Assembly (NCBI GenBank): GCA_965646165.1
Contig: CBFFYP010000018.1
Location: 1 to 56,536 of the forward strand
Direction of reading: 5' to 3'
Length of the DNA: 56,536 nucleotides
DNA from: MGBC114844 sp910585855
GTDB lineage: Bacteria > Bacillota > Clostridia > Lachnospirales > Lachnospiraceae
Shown here: in pieces, positions 1 to 8,879 of the stretch
Layout of the letters: the number at the start of each line of letters is the position of its first letter
Position numbering within the stretch: position 1 is the first letter of the stretch
Position numbers and translations under genes: made by a program
The notes under the pieces: generated by a model
Databases searched by the model: none
Seen by the model: only the letters and a program-made list of their open reading frames with translations
What the model was told of the DNA's origin: nothing

Positions 1-101
1 GTGTAACAAGCGCCTTCTCTTGCTTTAAAACCATTGATTTTGCAGGCTTTTTCGGGATTCTTCAAGATACTGCCGTGGCACACAAAAAGTATTTTTATCA
101 T
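1..101 (-). pseudogene. LMW-phosphatase-like N-terminal fragment, runs off window
   Basis: The ATG at 99-101 follows a strong AGGAGG site and opens a frame that continues past base 1. The start reads MIKILFVCHG, like low-molecular-weight tyrosine phosphatases. The P-loop C-x5-R is altered: the stretch is CHGSILKN, with Lys in the Arg position and no CRS. The following residues (EKACKINGF) do not resemble the family. I infer a degenerate or rearranged start of a phosphatase gene. Only 33 codons are visible, so the rest could change this reading. Confidence 0.4.
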
Positions 102-289
102 AATAAATTTTCCTCCTAAAATGCGTTGATTTGCCGTGTTTTGGCACGTTTTGTGAGGTTTATTTTTCAGTGAAAATCGTTAAAAAAATCACAAAATAAG
201 CAAAACGGGGCAAAAATCTCTTTCTTATCAAATTCATCACCTAATCCAAAGTATTCTAAAACAAACATGTAAATTCTTCCCCCATATAG
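102..289. other. Intergenic gap, no gene seen
   Basis: The gap lies between the phosphatase-like start and the end of the Fic gene. It is AT-rich and holds a short inverted repeat (TGCC/GGCA around GTGTTTT, about 134-148). I see no convincing promoter or terminator. Confidence 0.4.
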
Positions 290-1183
290 TTATTTTTCCA
301 GCATCAACAAGTAGCTGTCCAGCCTTACATTCACATAACCCGCAAACAGCTTTTCCATTGCACCAAGATTATGCTTTATGTGATATTCATCAAATGCATT
401 GTAATACGAAATCCGATCTGCAAACTTAATGTCAATTGGCGGATATCCTGCTTTCATCAATTCCAAATTTACAAGCAGCCTCCCTGTTCTGCCATTTCCG
501 TCTATAAAAGGATGAATCTCCTCGAATTCTATATGAAACCGTGCAAGCCGGGGAATGATATGATCTGTACTATTCCTATAATTCTCCAATAACTGTTCCA
601 TTTTAGGCTGGATCAAATAGGGCTGTACTAGTTCATGTTTCGCACCCATAATCCTGACGGGAACTCTTCTGTAAACTCCTCGATCCTCCCGTTTATCCGC
701 TAATACAAGATAGTGTATCTGCTTAATAATACTCTCCGATAAAGGAAGCTGGTCTTTTGCCAAATCCCGCACAAAATCAAACGCCTCTTTATGCCCGACT
801 GCTTCCATATGGTCTTTTAACGGCTTCCTATCAATCGTCAGACCACGCAAAACCATATCCGTTTCACGCAAAGTCAGAGTATTCCCTTCAATTGCATTGG
901 AATTATAAGTATACTCAATAATAAATTCTTCAGTCAAACGTTCCAATTCACCCTTAGTCAGGGGGCGTCTGGTATCCAGTTCTCTTTTCTTCCTGTCTAT
1001 AGCTGTCAGTAAACTTTCTGTTGCTTTAAAACGTCCATCCTCTGGTTTTTTCGCATTTGATGGAATTATCCAACTACGTCCTTCTCGTGTAGCTCCTGAA
1101 ATTTTTCCTTCCGAGCAAAGTATACGCACCCGTCTGTCAGAAATCCCCCATTTTTCTGCTGCCTGTTTTACCGTTATATACAT
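290..1183 (-). CDS. HTH-Fic family protein (class II Fic)
   Basis: A predicted nucleotidyl (usually AMP) transferase that modifies protein hydroxyls. Residues 1-45 form a small excisionase/MerR-like helix-turn-helix (VKQAAEKWGISDRRVR). The Fic core carries the complete catalytic motif HPFIDGNGRTGR at 224-235. An inhibitory helix with S95-x3-E99-G100 lies upstream of the core, the class II arrangement that blocks ATP binding until relieved. The length (297 aa) is normal for DNA-binding Fic proteins. The HTH and two repeated sites in the promoter suggest autoregulation. No antitoxin partner is adjacent, consistent with a built-in inhibitory helix. The target protein cannot be told. Confidence 0.9.
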   Translation of the reverse strand: MYITVKQAAEKWGISDRRVRILCSEGKISGATREGRSWIIPSNAKKPEDGRFKATESLLTAIDRKKRELDTRRPLTKGELERLTEEFIIEYTYNSNAIEGNTLTLRETDMVLRGLTIDRKPLKDHMEAVGHKEAFDFVRDLAKDQLPLSESIIKQIHYLVLADKREDRGVYRRVPVRIMGAKHELVQPYLIQPKMEQLLENYRNSTDHIIPRLARFHIEFEEIHPFIDGNGRTGRLLVNLELMKAGYPPIDIKFADRISYYNAFDEYHIKHNLGAMEKLFAGYVNVRLDSYLLMLEK

Positions 1184-1209
1184 AAAGATCGCACTTCCTT
1201 TCTCTCAAT

Positions 1210-1238
1210 AGTATATCCTATTTTCGGAATATTATCAA
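1210..1238 (-). promoter_or_regulatory. Promoter of the HTH-Fic gene
   Basis: Read on the minus strand, TTGATA (1233-1238) and TATACT (1210-1215) are separated by exactly 17 bases, about 30 bases upstream of the start codon. The spacer contains one copy of the TATTCCGAAAA repeat described separately. Confidence 0.7.
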
Positions 1239-1273
1239 CCCGAGAGGAACAATATTTTATTGTTTTCGGAATA
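1221..1273 (-). promoter_or_regulatory. Two direct operator-like repeats, TATTCCGAAAA
   Basis: Copies lie at 1221-1231 (inside the promoter spacer) and 1263-1273. Their starts are 42 bases apart, close to four helical turns, so both would face the same side of the helix. The natural candidate binder is the HTH domain of the adjacent Fic protein, which is an inference. Confidence 0.5.
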
Positions 1274-1434
1274 ATAAAAGACCCAAAAATGCAATAACTG
1301 CACTTTGAGCCTTATTTCCCACACTTTCAGTGTCAATAAACAAATCGTCTTTTAATTCTTTCCATGTAGTCAGATTATTCATTCCTTTCCAAATAATCCT
1401 TCAAATTTCTTTTAACTTACTCAATATCACATAA

Positions 1435-2298
1435 TCAAGAAAAATATTCAAATTCAAAAGATGCCCTGTCTGTTTCAAACGCAAACAAGGTACAGCCATC
1501 TTTACGAAATCGATAGAAAGCCCGACAGGATGCACTCTCATGAATTGTCCTTACCATGTTTCCTCTCACCGGAGCCTTAAGAGGCCGCCCAGATGCTTCC
1601 AGTTGTCGGACATCCAATTCCAGATTACCCTGTATAACCCGAACCATTTTATTTTGAATTCTAACAACTCTAGCCCCCAGATAAGTAGCTATCCTATACT
1701 CCTTCCCCTGCCACAATATCACGCCTATAATACCAGTAAAATGAATCCCTGCCATAGGAATATCTGCCACTGACAGCATAACAGACCCGCCCGGAAAACA
1801 GCACTGTGTCCATATATACTCTTTAGGAAATGACCAGCCTCGATCTCCTTCCCAATATCCCCATGCATTATTCTGAAAAGAATACTTTTTTCCATTGATA
1901 CACACATTTCCCCTAACCGAATGACGCATACTCCGCACACTGTGACGACATTGCATAAACGGCACTAATGCAAACGGTCCCATAATATCATATTTTAATG
2001 GGAAAAGCGTTCCAAAGTTTAATTTCCCCATAATAGTTAGCTGCGGTGTGTGTATCGCCAGATGAATACCCTTTTCACCAAATTGATTTTCTCCAATAAA
2101 AATATTTTTTTTTGTCCTCCGAAACGAATCTGCATCAAACACAACTGTCCATACATCGTTATCTGTAATAACCTGAATCGAACAGGTACGTTTATTCTCT
2201 GTTTTATGAATGGCAGGTATTACCGCTAAAGTCTGTGTATCAGATTGACACTTTAAATACCAACCATAAAAATAATTATACATATGCTTAATCTCCAT
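1435..2298 (-). CDS. Tocopherol cyclase-like family protein
   Basis: The stretch around residues 146-162 (WGYWEGDRGWSFPKEYIW) is the hallmark of the tocopherol-cyclase-like family, a lipocalin-related beta-barrel fold seen in many clostridia of unknown substrate. There is no signal peptide or membrane segment. The start ATG at 2298 opens 83 bases after the stop of the ABC permease gene, so it may be the last gene of that transcript. A tocopherol pathway is not expected in such an organism. The bacterial relatives probably act on or bind another hydrophobic ligand, and I do not assign a reaction. Confidence 0.75.
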   Translation of the reverse strand: MEIKHMYNYFYGWYLKCQSDTQTLAVIPAIHKTENKRTCSIQVITDNDVWTVVFDADSFRRTKKNIFIGENQFGEKGIHLAIHTPQLTIMGKLNFGTLFPLKYDIMGPFALVPFMQCRHSVRSMRHSVRGNVCINGKKYSFQNNAWGYWEGDRGWSFPKEYIWTQCCFPGGSVMLSVADIPMAGIHFTGIIGVILWQGKEYRIATYLGARVVRIQNKMVRVIQGNLELDVRQLEASGRPLKAPVRGNMVRTIHESASCRAFYRFRKDGCTLFAFETDRASFEFEYFS

Positions 2299-2381
2299 GA
2301 AAAATAATACTTATTTTTCCACGAATAAGCCTGATTTATTCAAATAAACTTTCCTTCCGCTTTCTGAATCCCCGTCCTTCC

Positions 2382-4943
2382 TTATTCCGCTGCCCGCAAT
2401 CTCTCAACAATACTCTGTTTCTCTAAATTTCTAAAACAAACATAAGGAATTAAAACTGCAAAGATTATCAAAACTGGTGTACAAATCACCAGCGGCACAA
2501 GTGTAAAATGAAATGTCGCTGTCCAATCCCCAGCTACCATCATCTGAACACCAATAGCCACAGCCAATGCTCCCAAAATATAAGATACAAGCAAAGTAAT
2601 TCCTGCATAATACATCCCCTCGTATATCAACATATTCCGAAGCTGGCGTTTTGTCATACCAATACTTTGTATCATAGCAAATTCCTTTTGCCTAGAAACA
2701 ATCGCCGTTACCATCGCATTGATAAAATTTAAAATTCCAATAAATGCTATAATAAAACTAATAGCAAAACCCATTACGGTATTTGCTTGTATCTGCTCCT
2801 GATAGTGTTCTATCAGCGTAGATTTTGATGTAAAGTTCAGACTTTTATCAACATTATTTCTATAATCCATCAGCATTTCTTCAGCCTGCAGTTGGTATTC
2901 TCCAGTCACATCGAAAAATAGTTTCCGTAAGGTGTTATTTGGATACATTTCCCGAAACGTATCTGCTGGGAGATAAAAAGACAAAAAATCTACTGTACTG
3001 CTGTTTGCACCCTCAGTAATAGTCGATATATCTGCCACAATCGCCATAACCTCATATTGATGCCCGTTTAAATTTACTATATCACCAATGGTATAAGTCG
3101 GCTGGATTTCCTTTTCCTTATCCTCTGCACCGCTGGCAGCCTGTACAACTACATATCCGCCGGATAAGAATTTCTCTTTATCAAATTTGCCGTCTAATAT
3201 TCGTCCGTCCTGTAAAAAAGTGTCCAGTATCAATCCATCAACACCATACAAAATAGACGTACATTCCCCACTTTCTATCATATCATAGTAGTCCTCTGCC
3301 AGCCCTGCATCTGTTGCTTCAATATAAGTTATTCTGTCACCAGCATTATAATAAGTCTGAATATTGGCAAGGGCAGACGCTCCAATCTTATGAATAAACA
3401 CCTGTGAATACAAACAACCAACAGCTTCCAGCCCGCTAAGCCCTTTGATTTTCTGTATCAATGCCCGGGAAATGGTCTTGCCATAAGGATTATAGACTCC
3501 AAAGATAGAAGAAATAGAACTATCCTCTATTTCAAAATCACTGATTACCATTTGACTCATATATTTATCAATATCAAAACTGGCGTTTTTCGCATAAACA
3601 CAGGACAGCAAAACCAACCCCAATGTCAAAGAACAGATCACGGTAGCAGTACGCTTTTTATTGCGCCCCAAATTTGCCAGTGCCATTTTCGAAACACTTG
3701 CACCATTAATGCCTTTCTTGATCTTTCGCTTGCTGGCTGTTCCTGTATCTGTGTAACGCAATGCTTCCATCGGAGAAACCTTTCCGGCAATTTTCGCAGG
3801 CTTCCTGCAGGAAATCAATACCGTCAAATAGGCAAACAGCGCAGCACCTATAAAAACATACAAATTCACCGCTGTTTTCGCTTTCTCCATTATTCCAGTA
3901 ATCATAACCGGAACTAAAACAGCACCCAAAAGATACCCAATCAAAAGTCCAATAGGAATACCCATCAACGACAAACGGCTCGCCTGCCCGTATATCATTT
4001 TCTTTAACTGCTTTTTCGAAGTGCCTAATGTTTTCAGCCTGCCGTAAAAGCGTATATCATCGGCAACAGAGATTTGAAAAATATTATAGATAATCAAATA
4101 CCCACTGGCAAATACCAATATCATACAAATCACCATAGGAAAAATTTCACGGATAATATTGTGGTTCATAATCGTATCATAGGCCATATTAGGAGAAAGG
4201 GATACATTCGAAATCCCTGTATCCGTCAAAATCCGCTCCGCTGCCTGCTCCAAATTTTTATCATTGTAAAGATTCAAATGAAGCATAGCTGTTCCAAAGA
4301 TCTGACCGTTTACCAACTGTGCCACTTGATCTACACCTGCACATTCAGCCTGAATAAAGGCTTCTGACACCCACGCCATACTTGCCATAGCAGCAGAATT
4401 TCCCTTCCAATAGCCGGAGAGATAAAAAACACTGGTCGTATATTCATCACTATTCAAATCCCTGCGCCATCTCAGCGTAATTTCCTGTCCTAATTCATAA
4501 GACAGTCCCATCTTATCAAGAGTAAGCGTATCCAAAGCAATCTCATTTTCCTGTACTGGCATAGTTCCCACCGTAGGATAAGAAAAACAAGAACGAGCAT
4601 AATTTTCATCAGCAAAGCGAATTTCCACCTGCCGCCCAGTCAGTTCTTCATTCTCTGCAATCCCGACCACTATACTTTTTCCCCAATCCCGGATAGCTTT
4701 ATGGGCAACCAACTTCATCATTTCTTCATCCGTCAGAGAACCAGAACTCAAATGACTGTTATATCCTGCCTGCCAGAAATTCATCTCCTGCATATTTTTT
4801 ACCATGCTCTGCGACAAGACAAAAAGGGATGTAAACATAACAGTAGTCAAAATAACAGCAAAAACAGCTACCAAATTCCGTGTCTTATTCGCCTTAAAAC
4901 TGCGGTTTGTCAATATATACATCATTAATTTTTGTTCTTTCAT
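2382..4943 (-). CDS. FtsX-type ABC transporter permease, two-domain
   Basis: An 853-aa membrane subunit of a peptide/lipid-type exporter. It has one membrane helix near residues 22-45, a long extracellular region, three helices at about 270-410 (first FtsX domain), a further helix near 435-455, a second extracellular region, and a second FtsX helix trio at about 720-850. This duplicated FtsX plan is typical of macrolide, bacitracin and lantibiotic resistance or export permeases. The gene follows the ATPase gene by 12 bases on the same strand, so the two form one transporter. Control by the LytTR/GHKL pair just upstream is likely. The substrate is not visible in the sequence. Confidence 0.9.
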   Translation of the reverse strand: MKEQKLMMYILTNRSFKANKTRNLVAVFAVILTTVMFTSLFVLSQSMVKNMQEMNFWQAGYNSHLSSGSLTDEEMMKLVAHKAIRDWGKSIVVGIAENEELTGRQVEIRFADENYARSCFSYPTVGTMPVQENEIALDTLTLDKMGLSYELGQEITLRWRRDLNSDEYTTSVFYLSGYWKGNSAAMASMAWVSEAFIQAECAGVDQVAQLVNGQIFGTAMLHLNLYNDKNLEQAAERILTDTGISNVSLSPNMAYDTIMNHNIIREIFPMVICMILVFASGYLIIYNIFQISVADDIRFYGRLKTLGTSKKQLKKMIYGQASRLSLMGIPIGLLIGYLLGAVLVPVMITGIMEKAKTAVNLYVFIGAALFAYLTVLISCRKPAKIAGKVSPMEALRYTDTGTASKRKIKKGINGASVSKMALANLGRNKKRTATVICSLTLGLVLLSCVYAKNASFDIDKYMSQMVISDFEIEDSSISSIFGVYNPYGKTISRALIQKIKGLSGLEAVGCLYSQVFIHKIGASALANIQTYYNAGDRITYIEATDAGLAEDYYDMIESGECTSILYGVDGLILDTFLQDGRILDGKFDKEKFLSGGYVVVQAASGAEDKEKEIQPTYTIGDIVNLNGHQYEVMAIVADISTITEGANSSTVDFLSFYLPADTFREMYPNNTLRKLFFDVTGEYQLQAEEMLMDYRNNVDKSLNFTSKSTLIEHYQEQIQANTVMGFAISFIIAFIGILNFINAMVTAIVSRQKEFAMIQSIGMTKRQLRNMLIYEGMYYAGITLLVSYILGALAVAIGVQMMVAGDWTATFHFTLVPLVICTPVLIIFAVLIPYVCFRNLEKQSIVERLRAAE

Positions 4944-4955
4944 AATATCACCGCC

Positions 4956-5621
4956 TTACTCTGCAATCCGTCCATCTTCAATGCAAAAACATCTGTCTGC
5001 CTGCTCTGCAATCTCTGGATTATGGGTAATCATCACAATGGTCTGATGAAATTTCCTGTCAGTGACTTTCAAAAGTTCGATCACTTCCTTGCTGGTTTTG
5101 CTGTCCAAATTTCCAGTTGGCTCATCAGCAAGAATAATTGCTGGTTTACTTGCCAATGCCCTTGCAATGGCTACTCTCTGCTGCTGTCCTCCAGAAAGCG
5201 TATTCGGCATATTATAAAGTTTCTTTTCTATCCCCAACAAAACAACCACTTCCTGAATAAACTCCTGATCTGGTTTCTTTCCGTCAAGCTGAATAGGCAT
5301 CACAATATTTTCATACACATTTAAAATAGGAACTAAGTTATAATTCTGAAAAATAAAACCAATACGCTGACGGCGAAACACAGTCAAATCCTCATCCTTC
5401 AGCTTTCCCAGTTCAAACTTATCTACCCAAACGCTGCCGGAAGTAGGGCGGTCTAACCCTCCCAACATATTGAGCAGCGTAGATTTTCCGCTGCCGGATG
5501 TACCAATAACAGCAACAAATTCCCCCTGCTCAATAGAAATACTCACATCATCTAGTGCCTTTACAATATTCGGCTCACTGCCATACAGTTTCGTCAAATG
5601 ATCGGTTTTTAAAATACTCAT
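4956..5621 (-). CDS. ABC transporter ATP-binding protein (LolD/MacB type)
   Basis: Nucleotide-binding subunit partnering the FtsX permease. Walker A is GTSGSGKST, the signature is LSGGQQQR, and Walker B is AIILADEPTGNLDSKT, the form found in MacB/LolD-class ATPases. I place the start at the ATG at 5621, preceded by a clear GGAGGA site, which gives 221 aa. The open frame continues to 5879, but that extension is an AT-rich hydrophobic readthrough of the intergenic region and lacks family similarity. Confidence 0.92.
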   Translation of the reverse strand: MSILKTDHLTKLYGSEPNIVKALDDVSISIEQGEFVAVIGTSGSGKSTLLNMLGGLDRPTSGSVWVDKFELGKLKDEDLTVFRRQRIGFIFQNYNLVPILNVYENIVMPIQLDGKKPDQEFIQEVVVLLGIEKKLYNMPNTLSGGQQQRVAIARALASKPAIILADEPTGNLDSKTSKEVIELLKVTDRKFHQTIVMITHNPEIAEQADRCFCIEDGRIAE

Positions 5622-5766
5622 CCTATTTTCCTCCGTTTCCTTTCTTTTCGTTCCTGCCAAAACTAAGCTTATTATATCGGCTCTAAAAAAAAGAACAACA
5701 TAGGATGCATAAACTAATATCCACAATGTAAAATCTAACCTTATAAATCTAATTTCTTTACTAGGG

Positions 5767-5837
5767 GGACGCCAAACTGAAAAAATAATAAAATATTCGA
5801 TATTAATTATCCATATATAAGCAGAAAATTGGCGTCC
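5767..5837. repeat. Inverted repeat GGACGCCAA / TTGGCGTCC
   Basis: Perfect 9-bp arms at 5767-5775 and 5829-5837 enclose 53 AT-rich bases between the kinase gene and the ATPase gene. The arm sequence resembles the GGACGCCAG tips of the large palindromic repeats elsewhere in the window. It may be a mini-derivative of them or an mRNA hairpin upstream of the transporter genes. Confidence 0.5.
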
Positions 5838-5862
5838 TTTCCGAGAAATTACCAATATAATC

Positions 5863-7149
5863 TTAAGGAACAGGAACAATAATTTTCAACATAAATTTGC
5901 TGTTCTCTGACTTTATACTGCACTGTCCACCATACTTTCCAACAGCACTTTTAATATTGGAAAGTCCAAAACCATGAATAAAGCGATCCGTTTTTGTGGT
6001 TTTCTCAGTGATCTTTGTTCCCGGCAAAATATTATTTTCAATCGTAATAAGCAGCATATCCCGGACACGCTCAGCTTTTACAGTAATCATCCTACTGTCC
6101 TCCGGCAGTTTTTCACTGGCTTCTATCGCATTATCAAGGGCATTTCCAAAGATTGTGCTTATATCTAACGGCTCTAAAAAAGCACCTGACTCAAAAGATA
6201 TCACTGCACTAAAATCTATCTTTTTTTCCTGTGCGATTTTCGCCTTATCCCGAATCATAATATCCAAAAATTCATTCCCTGTACGATAATAATTTTCATA
6301 TTCCTGAATTTGCTCTTTTAACTCCTGAATCGAATCCTGAACCTCCTGACCGTTTCCTGCCTGTGCCTGTAACAATAGCAAATGGTTTTTCATATCATGA
6401 TAAATACTGCGCACCCGCTCCTCATCCCTGATTCGATCTTTATAATAATTTCGCTGCATTTCCAATTCCTGTGCATGATAAGCAGTCTGCATTGCATCAC
6501 AAATATAAGACGCCAAATACATACAGCCAAAACTAGAAAAAATAGATGCCAAACAAATCGGATATACAATAGCAGTATCCTCCGGCATAAAATAAATAAT
6601 CGTAAAAATTGCTACAAAAGACGCCAACATCAGCATATCAACAATCAACCACATCCGCATATCCAAACGAGAAGCTATTTTAGATAAAAACTTTCGCAAA
6701 ATCAACCATGCACCTATCCAAAACAATAACCGCATCAACAACGAAATCGTATGCATCGCTGTACTAATCAACATCAATTTAGAAGATTGCAGCGTTTCTT
6801 CATAAGTTGCCCCTGTTACAGCAAAAAACAACCGACTGCCGATATCTAACATCAAATAATTAATCGCAATCAAAGCAGGATAAAACACCAATAAAACCGA
6901 TATTTTTTCCATTAACGTTCCACGATAAAAAATAAGAACATAGACAAAAAACAACGCCATAGCCCCTAAAAGACTGTCCAAATCATTCGAATAAATAATA
7001 AAATCCGCCAAATAGCCACACAAAAAAAATGCCACTATCTTTATAAGCCAATTCTCCCGAAGCGCAAGAAAAGTTTTAATAATCCAGAAAAATAAAAATG
7101 TATATCCCCACGTAAACAAAAAAGAAAGGATTTCTAAAAACCGTATCAT
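5863..7149 (-). CDS. GHKL sensor histidine kinase (AgrC-like)
   Basis: Six or seven membrane helices fill the first 220 residues. A short coiled linker follows, then the phosphoacceptor motif YHDMKNH (His near 256 counting from the longer frame), then a GHKL ATPase domain with N-box GNALDNAIEAS and a glycine-rich HGFGLSNI lid. This is the AgrC/ComD/VirS class that senses peptides or envelope ligands. I choose the ATG at 7149, which overlaps the TGA of the response regulator gene (ATGA) behind a GGGGGGA site. An in-frame TTG lies 15 bases earlier. No autoinducer-peptide gene is apparent, so the signal may be the substrate of the adjacent ABC exporter. Confidence 0.9.
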   Translation of the reverse strand: MIRFLEILSFLFTWGYTFLFFWIIKTFLALRENWLIKIVAFFLCGYLADFIIYSNDLDSLLGAMALFFVYVLIFYRGTLMEKISVLLVFYPALIAINYLMLDIGSRLFFAVTGATYEETLQSSKLMLISTAMHTISLLMRLLFWIGAWLILRKFLSKIASRLDMRMWLIVDMLMLASFVAIFTIIYFMPEDTAIVYPICLASIFSSFGCMYLASYICDAMQTAYHAQELEMQRNYYKDRIRDEERVRSIYHDMKNHLLLLQAQAGNGQEVQDSIQELKEQIQEYENYYRTGNEFLDIMIRDKAKIAQEKKIDFSAVISFESGAFLEPLDISTIFGNALDNAIEASEKLPEDSRMITVKAERVRDMLLITIENNILPGTKITEKTTKTDRFIHGFGLSNIKSAVGKYGGQCSIKSENSKFMLKIIVPVP

Positions 7150-7856
7150 ACAAAATCCCCCCAATAATCCGCCAAACGCTCCATAAACTCTTTACGTTTC
7201 GGCTGGCTAAGGGGAATTATTTCACCTGTAATCAACACAATATCCAATTTCTTAATACCCTTCACATAAAACAAATTGACAATATAGCTGGTATGGCAGC
7301 GGACAAACCCCTTATCCCATAACTCCTGTTCCATCTCTTTCATACTCTTATAGCAAATAATATTCTCCTGCTCCGTATGAAAAAGCAAGTTGCGATTAAA
7401 AGTTTCTATATAACTAATAGACCTCAAAGCAACCCTATATTTCCCCGTATCATTGCTAATCACCAAAGCAGGACTCTCCTCCCTGCGATGCTTTTTCATC
7501 CATCCGTCCATCTCTGATTTCAACCGAACATACTTCAACGGCTTAATAATATAATTGGTTGCCTGATACTTATACCCTTCTAACCCATACTGCGTAAGCG
7601 TAGTCAAAAAAATAATACTCACCTTTTCATCCATCTGCCGAATATGCTCAGCCGCCCGCAAACCACTTACCAGCCGCATCTGAATATCAAGAAAAATCAA
7701 GTCAATGGTAGTATCATATCTCTCAACCAATTCCATCCCATCATAATAAACCGTCACTTTAATTTCCTCTCCCATCTCTTCAGCATACCGATTTAACAGT
7801 CCACTCAAATATACAACAAAATCTCTCTCATCATCACAAATCCCTATATGTATCAC
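7146..7856 (-). CDS. LytTR response regulator (AgrA-like)
   Basis: The N-terminal receiver domain has acidic residues CDD at 7-9 and phosphoacceptor D57 in IFLDIQM. The C-terminal half is a LytTR DNA-binding domain (ISYIETFNRNLLFHT and FVRCHTSYIVNL). The start is a GTG at 7854-7856 behind GAGGGAG. It overlaps the kinase gene by four bases, so the two are translationally coupled. LytTR proteins bind pairs of short direct repeats. The most likely target is the downstream ABC exporter operon, by context. Confidence 0.92.
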   Translation of the reverse strand: MIHIGICDDERDFVVYLSGLLNRYAEEMGEEIKVTVYYDGMELVERYDTTIDLIFLDIQMRLVSGLRAAEHIRQMDEKVSIIFLTTLTQYGLEGYKYQATNYIIKPLKYVRLKSEMDGWMKKHRREESPALVISNDTGKYRVALRSISYIETFNRNLLFHTEQENIICYKSMKEMEQELWDKGFVRCHTSYIVNLFYVKGIKKLDIVLITGEIIPLSQPKRKEFMERLADYWGDFV

Positions 7857-7875
7857 TTTATCTCCCTCAAATCAA

Positions 7876-7907
7876 TTACCCATTGCCGAACAAACGGCAA
7901 TGGGTAA
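7876..7907 (-). terminator. Strong hairpin between flagellin and response regulator genes
   Basis: A perfect 13-bp stem (TTACCCATTGCCG with its complement) encloses a 6-base loop. On the minus strand it follows the flagellin stop and precedes the regulator start by about 20 bases. The downstream tract is only TTGATTTG, so it may be a weak terminator or a 5'-leader hairpin of the regulator operon. Confidence 0.5.
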
Positions 7908-7978
7908 CTACTCAAACAATATAAATCCTACTGCAATCTTCACAGCAGTACCATTTTCTGCGTCCTCTTTCAATTGCA

Positions 7979-8746
7979 TTACATCCCACTAAACATCTTT
8001 GTCACAAATGAATTCTGATCCATCTGGCGTCTGCGCATCATCCCAAGCTGATAATCCCGCAGCACCTTCTCTTTCTTCTGCTCTGAAATAGCCTTTGGCA
8101 CATCCAAATCCTCAATACGGCTTCTAGAACCCACCAGTTCCAACGATGCCCTTGTATTATAATTATAAGCATGTTCCATTGCATTGGTAGTTGCCCCAGT
8201 ACGGCTTCTAGAAGCACTCACCTTTTCCATTGCTGCATCAATTACACTGATATCAAAATTCCCCATTACACTATAGCCTTCGATTCCCAATGCCTTCAGT
8301 GTACCATTTTCCATCTGAATCTTCATCCCAGTGCCATCTGGATTCGAAGCAATATGCATATCTGCCATACTTCCATCCAATAACTTCATCTGATTATATT
8401 CCGTTCCTACTGCAGTCTGCTCAATATCCATTAAAAGCTGATCAATCTCATCCTGCATCGCCTGCTTATCCGAGTCACTATAGATCCCATTTGATGCCTG
8501 AATACTAAGTTCCCGAATCCGCTGCAGCGAATCATGCATTGTTCCTAATGCGCCATCCTGAATATTCGCAACTCCAATTCCATTTTGAATATTATAAGCG
8601 CCGACATCCAATCCATTACTTTCTTTTTTTAATTTATTCGCTATCGCAAGCCCTGCTGCGTCATCTGCTGCTGTCTGAATTCTTTTGCCGCTGGCAATCT
8701 TCCCATATAAAGAGTTCGCATAATTACTGACTGTTGGTATTCTCAT
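7979..8746 (-). CDS. Short orphan flagellin
   Basis: A 255-aa flagellin-family protein. The conserved D1 signatures are present: SGKRIQTAADDAAGLAI at about 19-35 and LQRIRELSIQASNG in the region matching the TLR5-contact helix, plus a C-terminal SRSRIEDLD. The N-terminal D0 helix is about 15 residues shorter than usual, and the C-terminus ends MDQNSFVTKMFSGM instead of the usual polymerising tail (Q-x-P/L-QxVLSLL). There is almost no variable D2/D3 insert. No other flagellar gene lies in the window. It may be a minor or divergent filament protein, or not assemble at all. The start has a good GGAAAGGAG site. Confidence 0.85.
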   Translation of the reverse strand: MRIPTVSNYANSLYGKIASGKRIQTAADDAAGLAIANKLKKESNGLDVGAYNIQNGIGVANIQDGALGTMHDSLQRIRELSIQASNGIYSDSDKQAMQDEIDQLLMDIEQTAVGTEYNQMKLLDGSMADMHIASNPDGTGMKIQMENGTLKALGIEGYSVMGNFDISVIDAAMEKVSASRSRTGATTNAMEHAYNYNTRASLELVGSRSRIEDLDVPKAISEQKKEKVLRDYQLGMMRRRQMDQNSFVTKMFSGM

Positions 8747-8761
8747 AATCTGCTCCTTTCC

Positions 8762-8782
8762 TGCATAGTCCCTTTCTATGCA
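8762..8782 (-). promoter_or_regulatory. 5'-leader hairpin before flagellin
   Basis: TGCATAG/CTATGCA 7-bp arms with a 7-base loop lie just upstream of the GGAAAGGAG ribosome binding site of the flagellin gene. They could modulate translation or mRNA stability. Confidence 0.35.
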
Positions 8783-8879
8783 TCTCTTATTTTACTTTTC
8801 CTTTGCACTTTTAGTATAATACACTTTTTTCCAAAGCACAAGTACCTTTAACATTTTCTTTACTTTAATTAGGCTTTTG

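Noticed and set aside
5700..5709. Ten-base match (ATAGGATGCA) between the putative guide region near 53840 and the leader of the ABC transporter
   Set aside because: The guide boundaries are unknown and a chance 10-mer match in 56 kb of AT-rich DNA is not surprising. A 9-mer match near 19100 and CCGGTCTGT in the repeats were set aside for the same reason.
4956..5879. A longer 307-residue version of the ABC ATPase
   Set aside because: The extra N-terminal 86 residues come from AT-rich intergenic DNA; the ATG at 5621 has the ribosome site and matches the family start.
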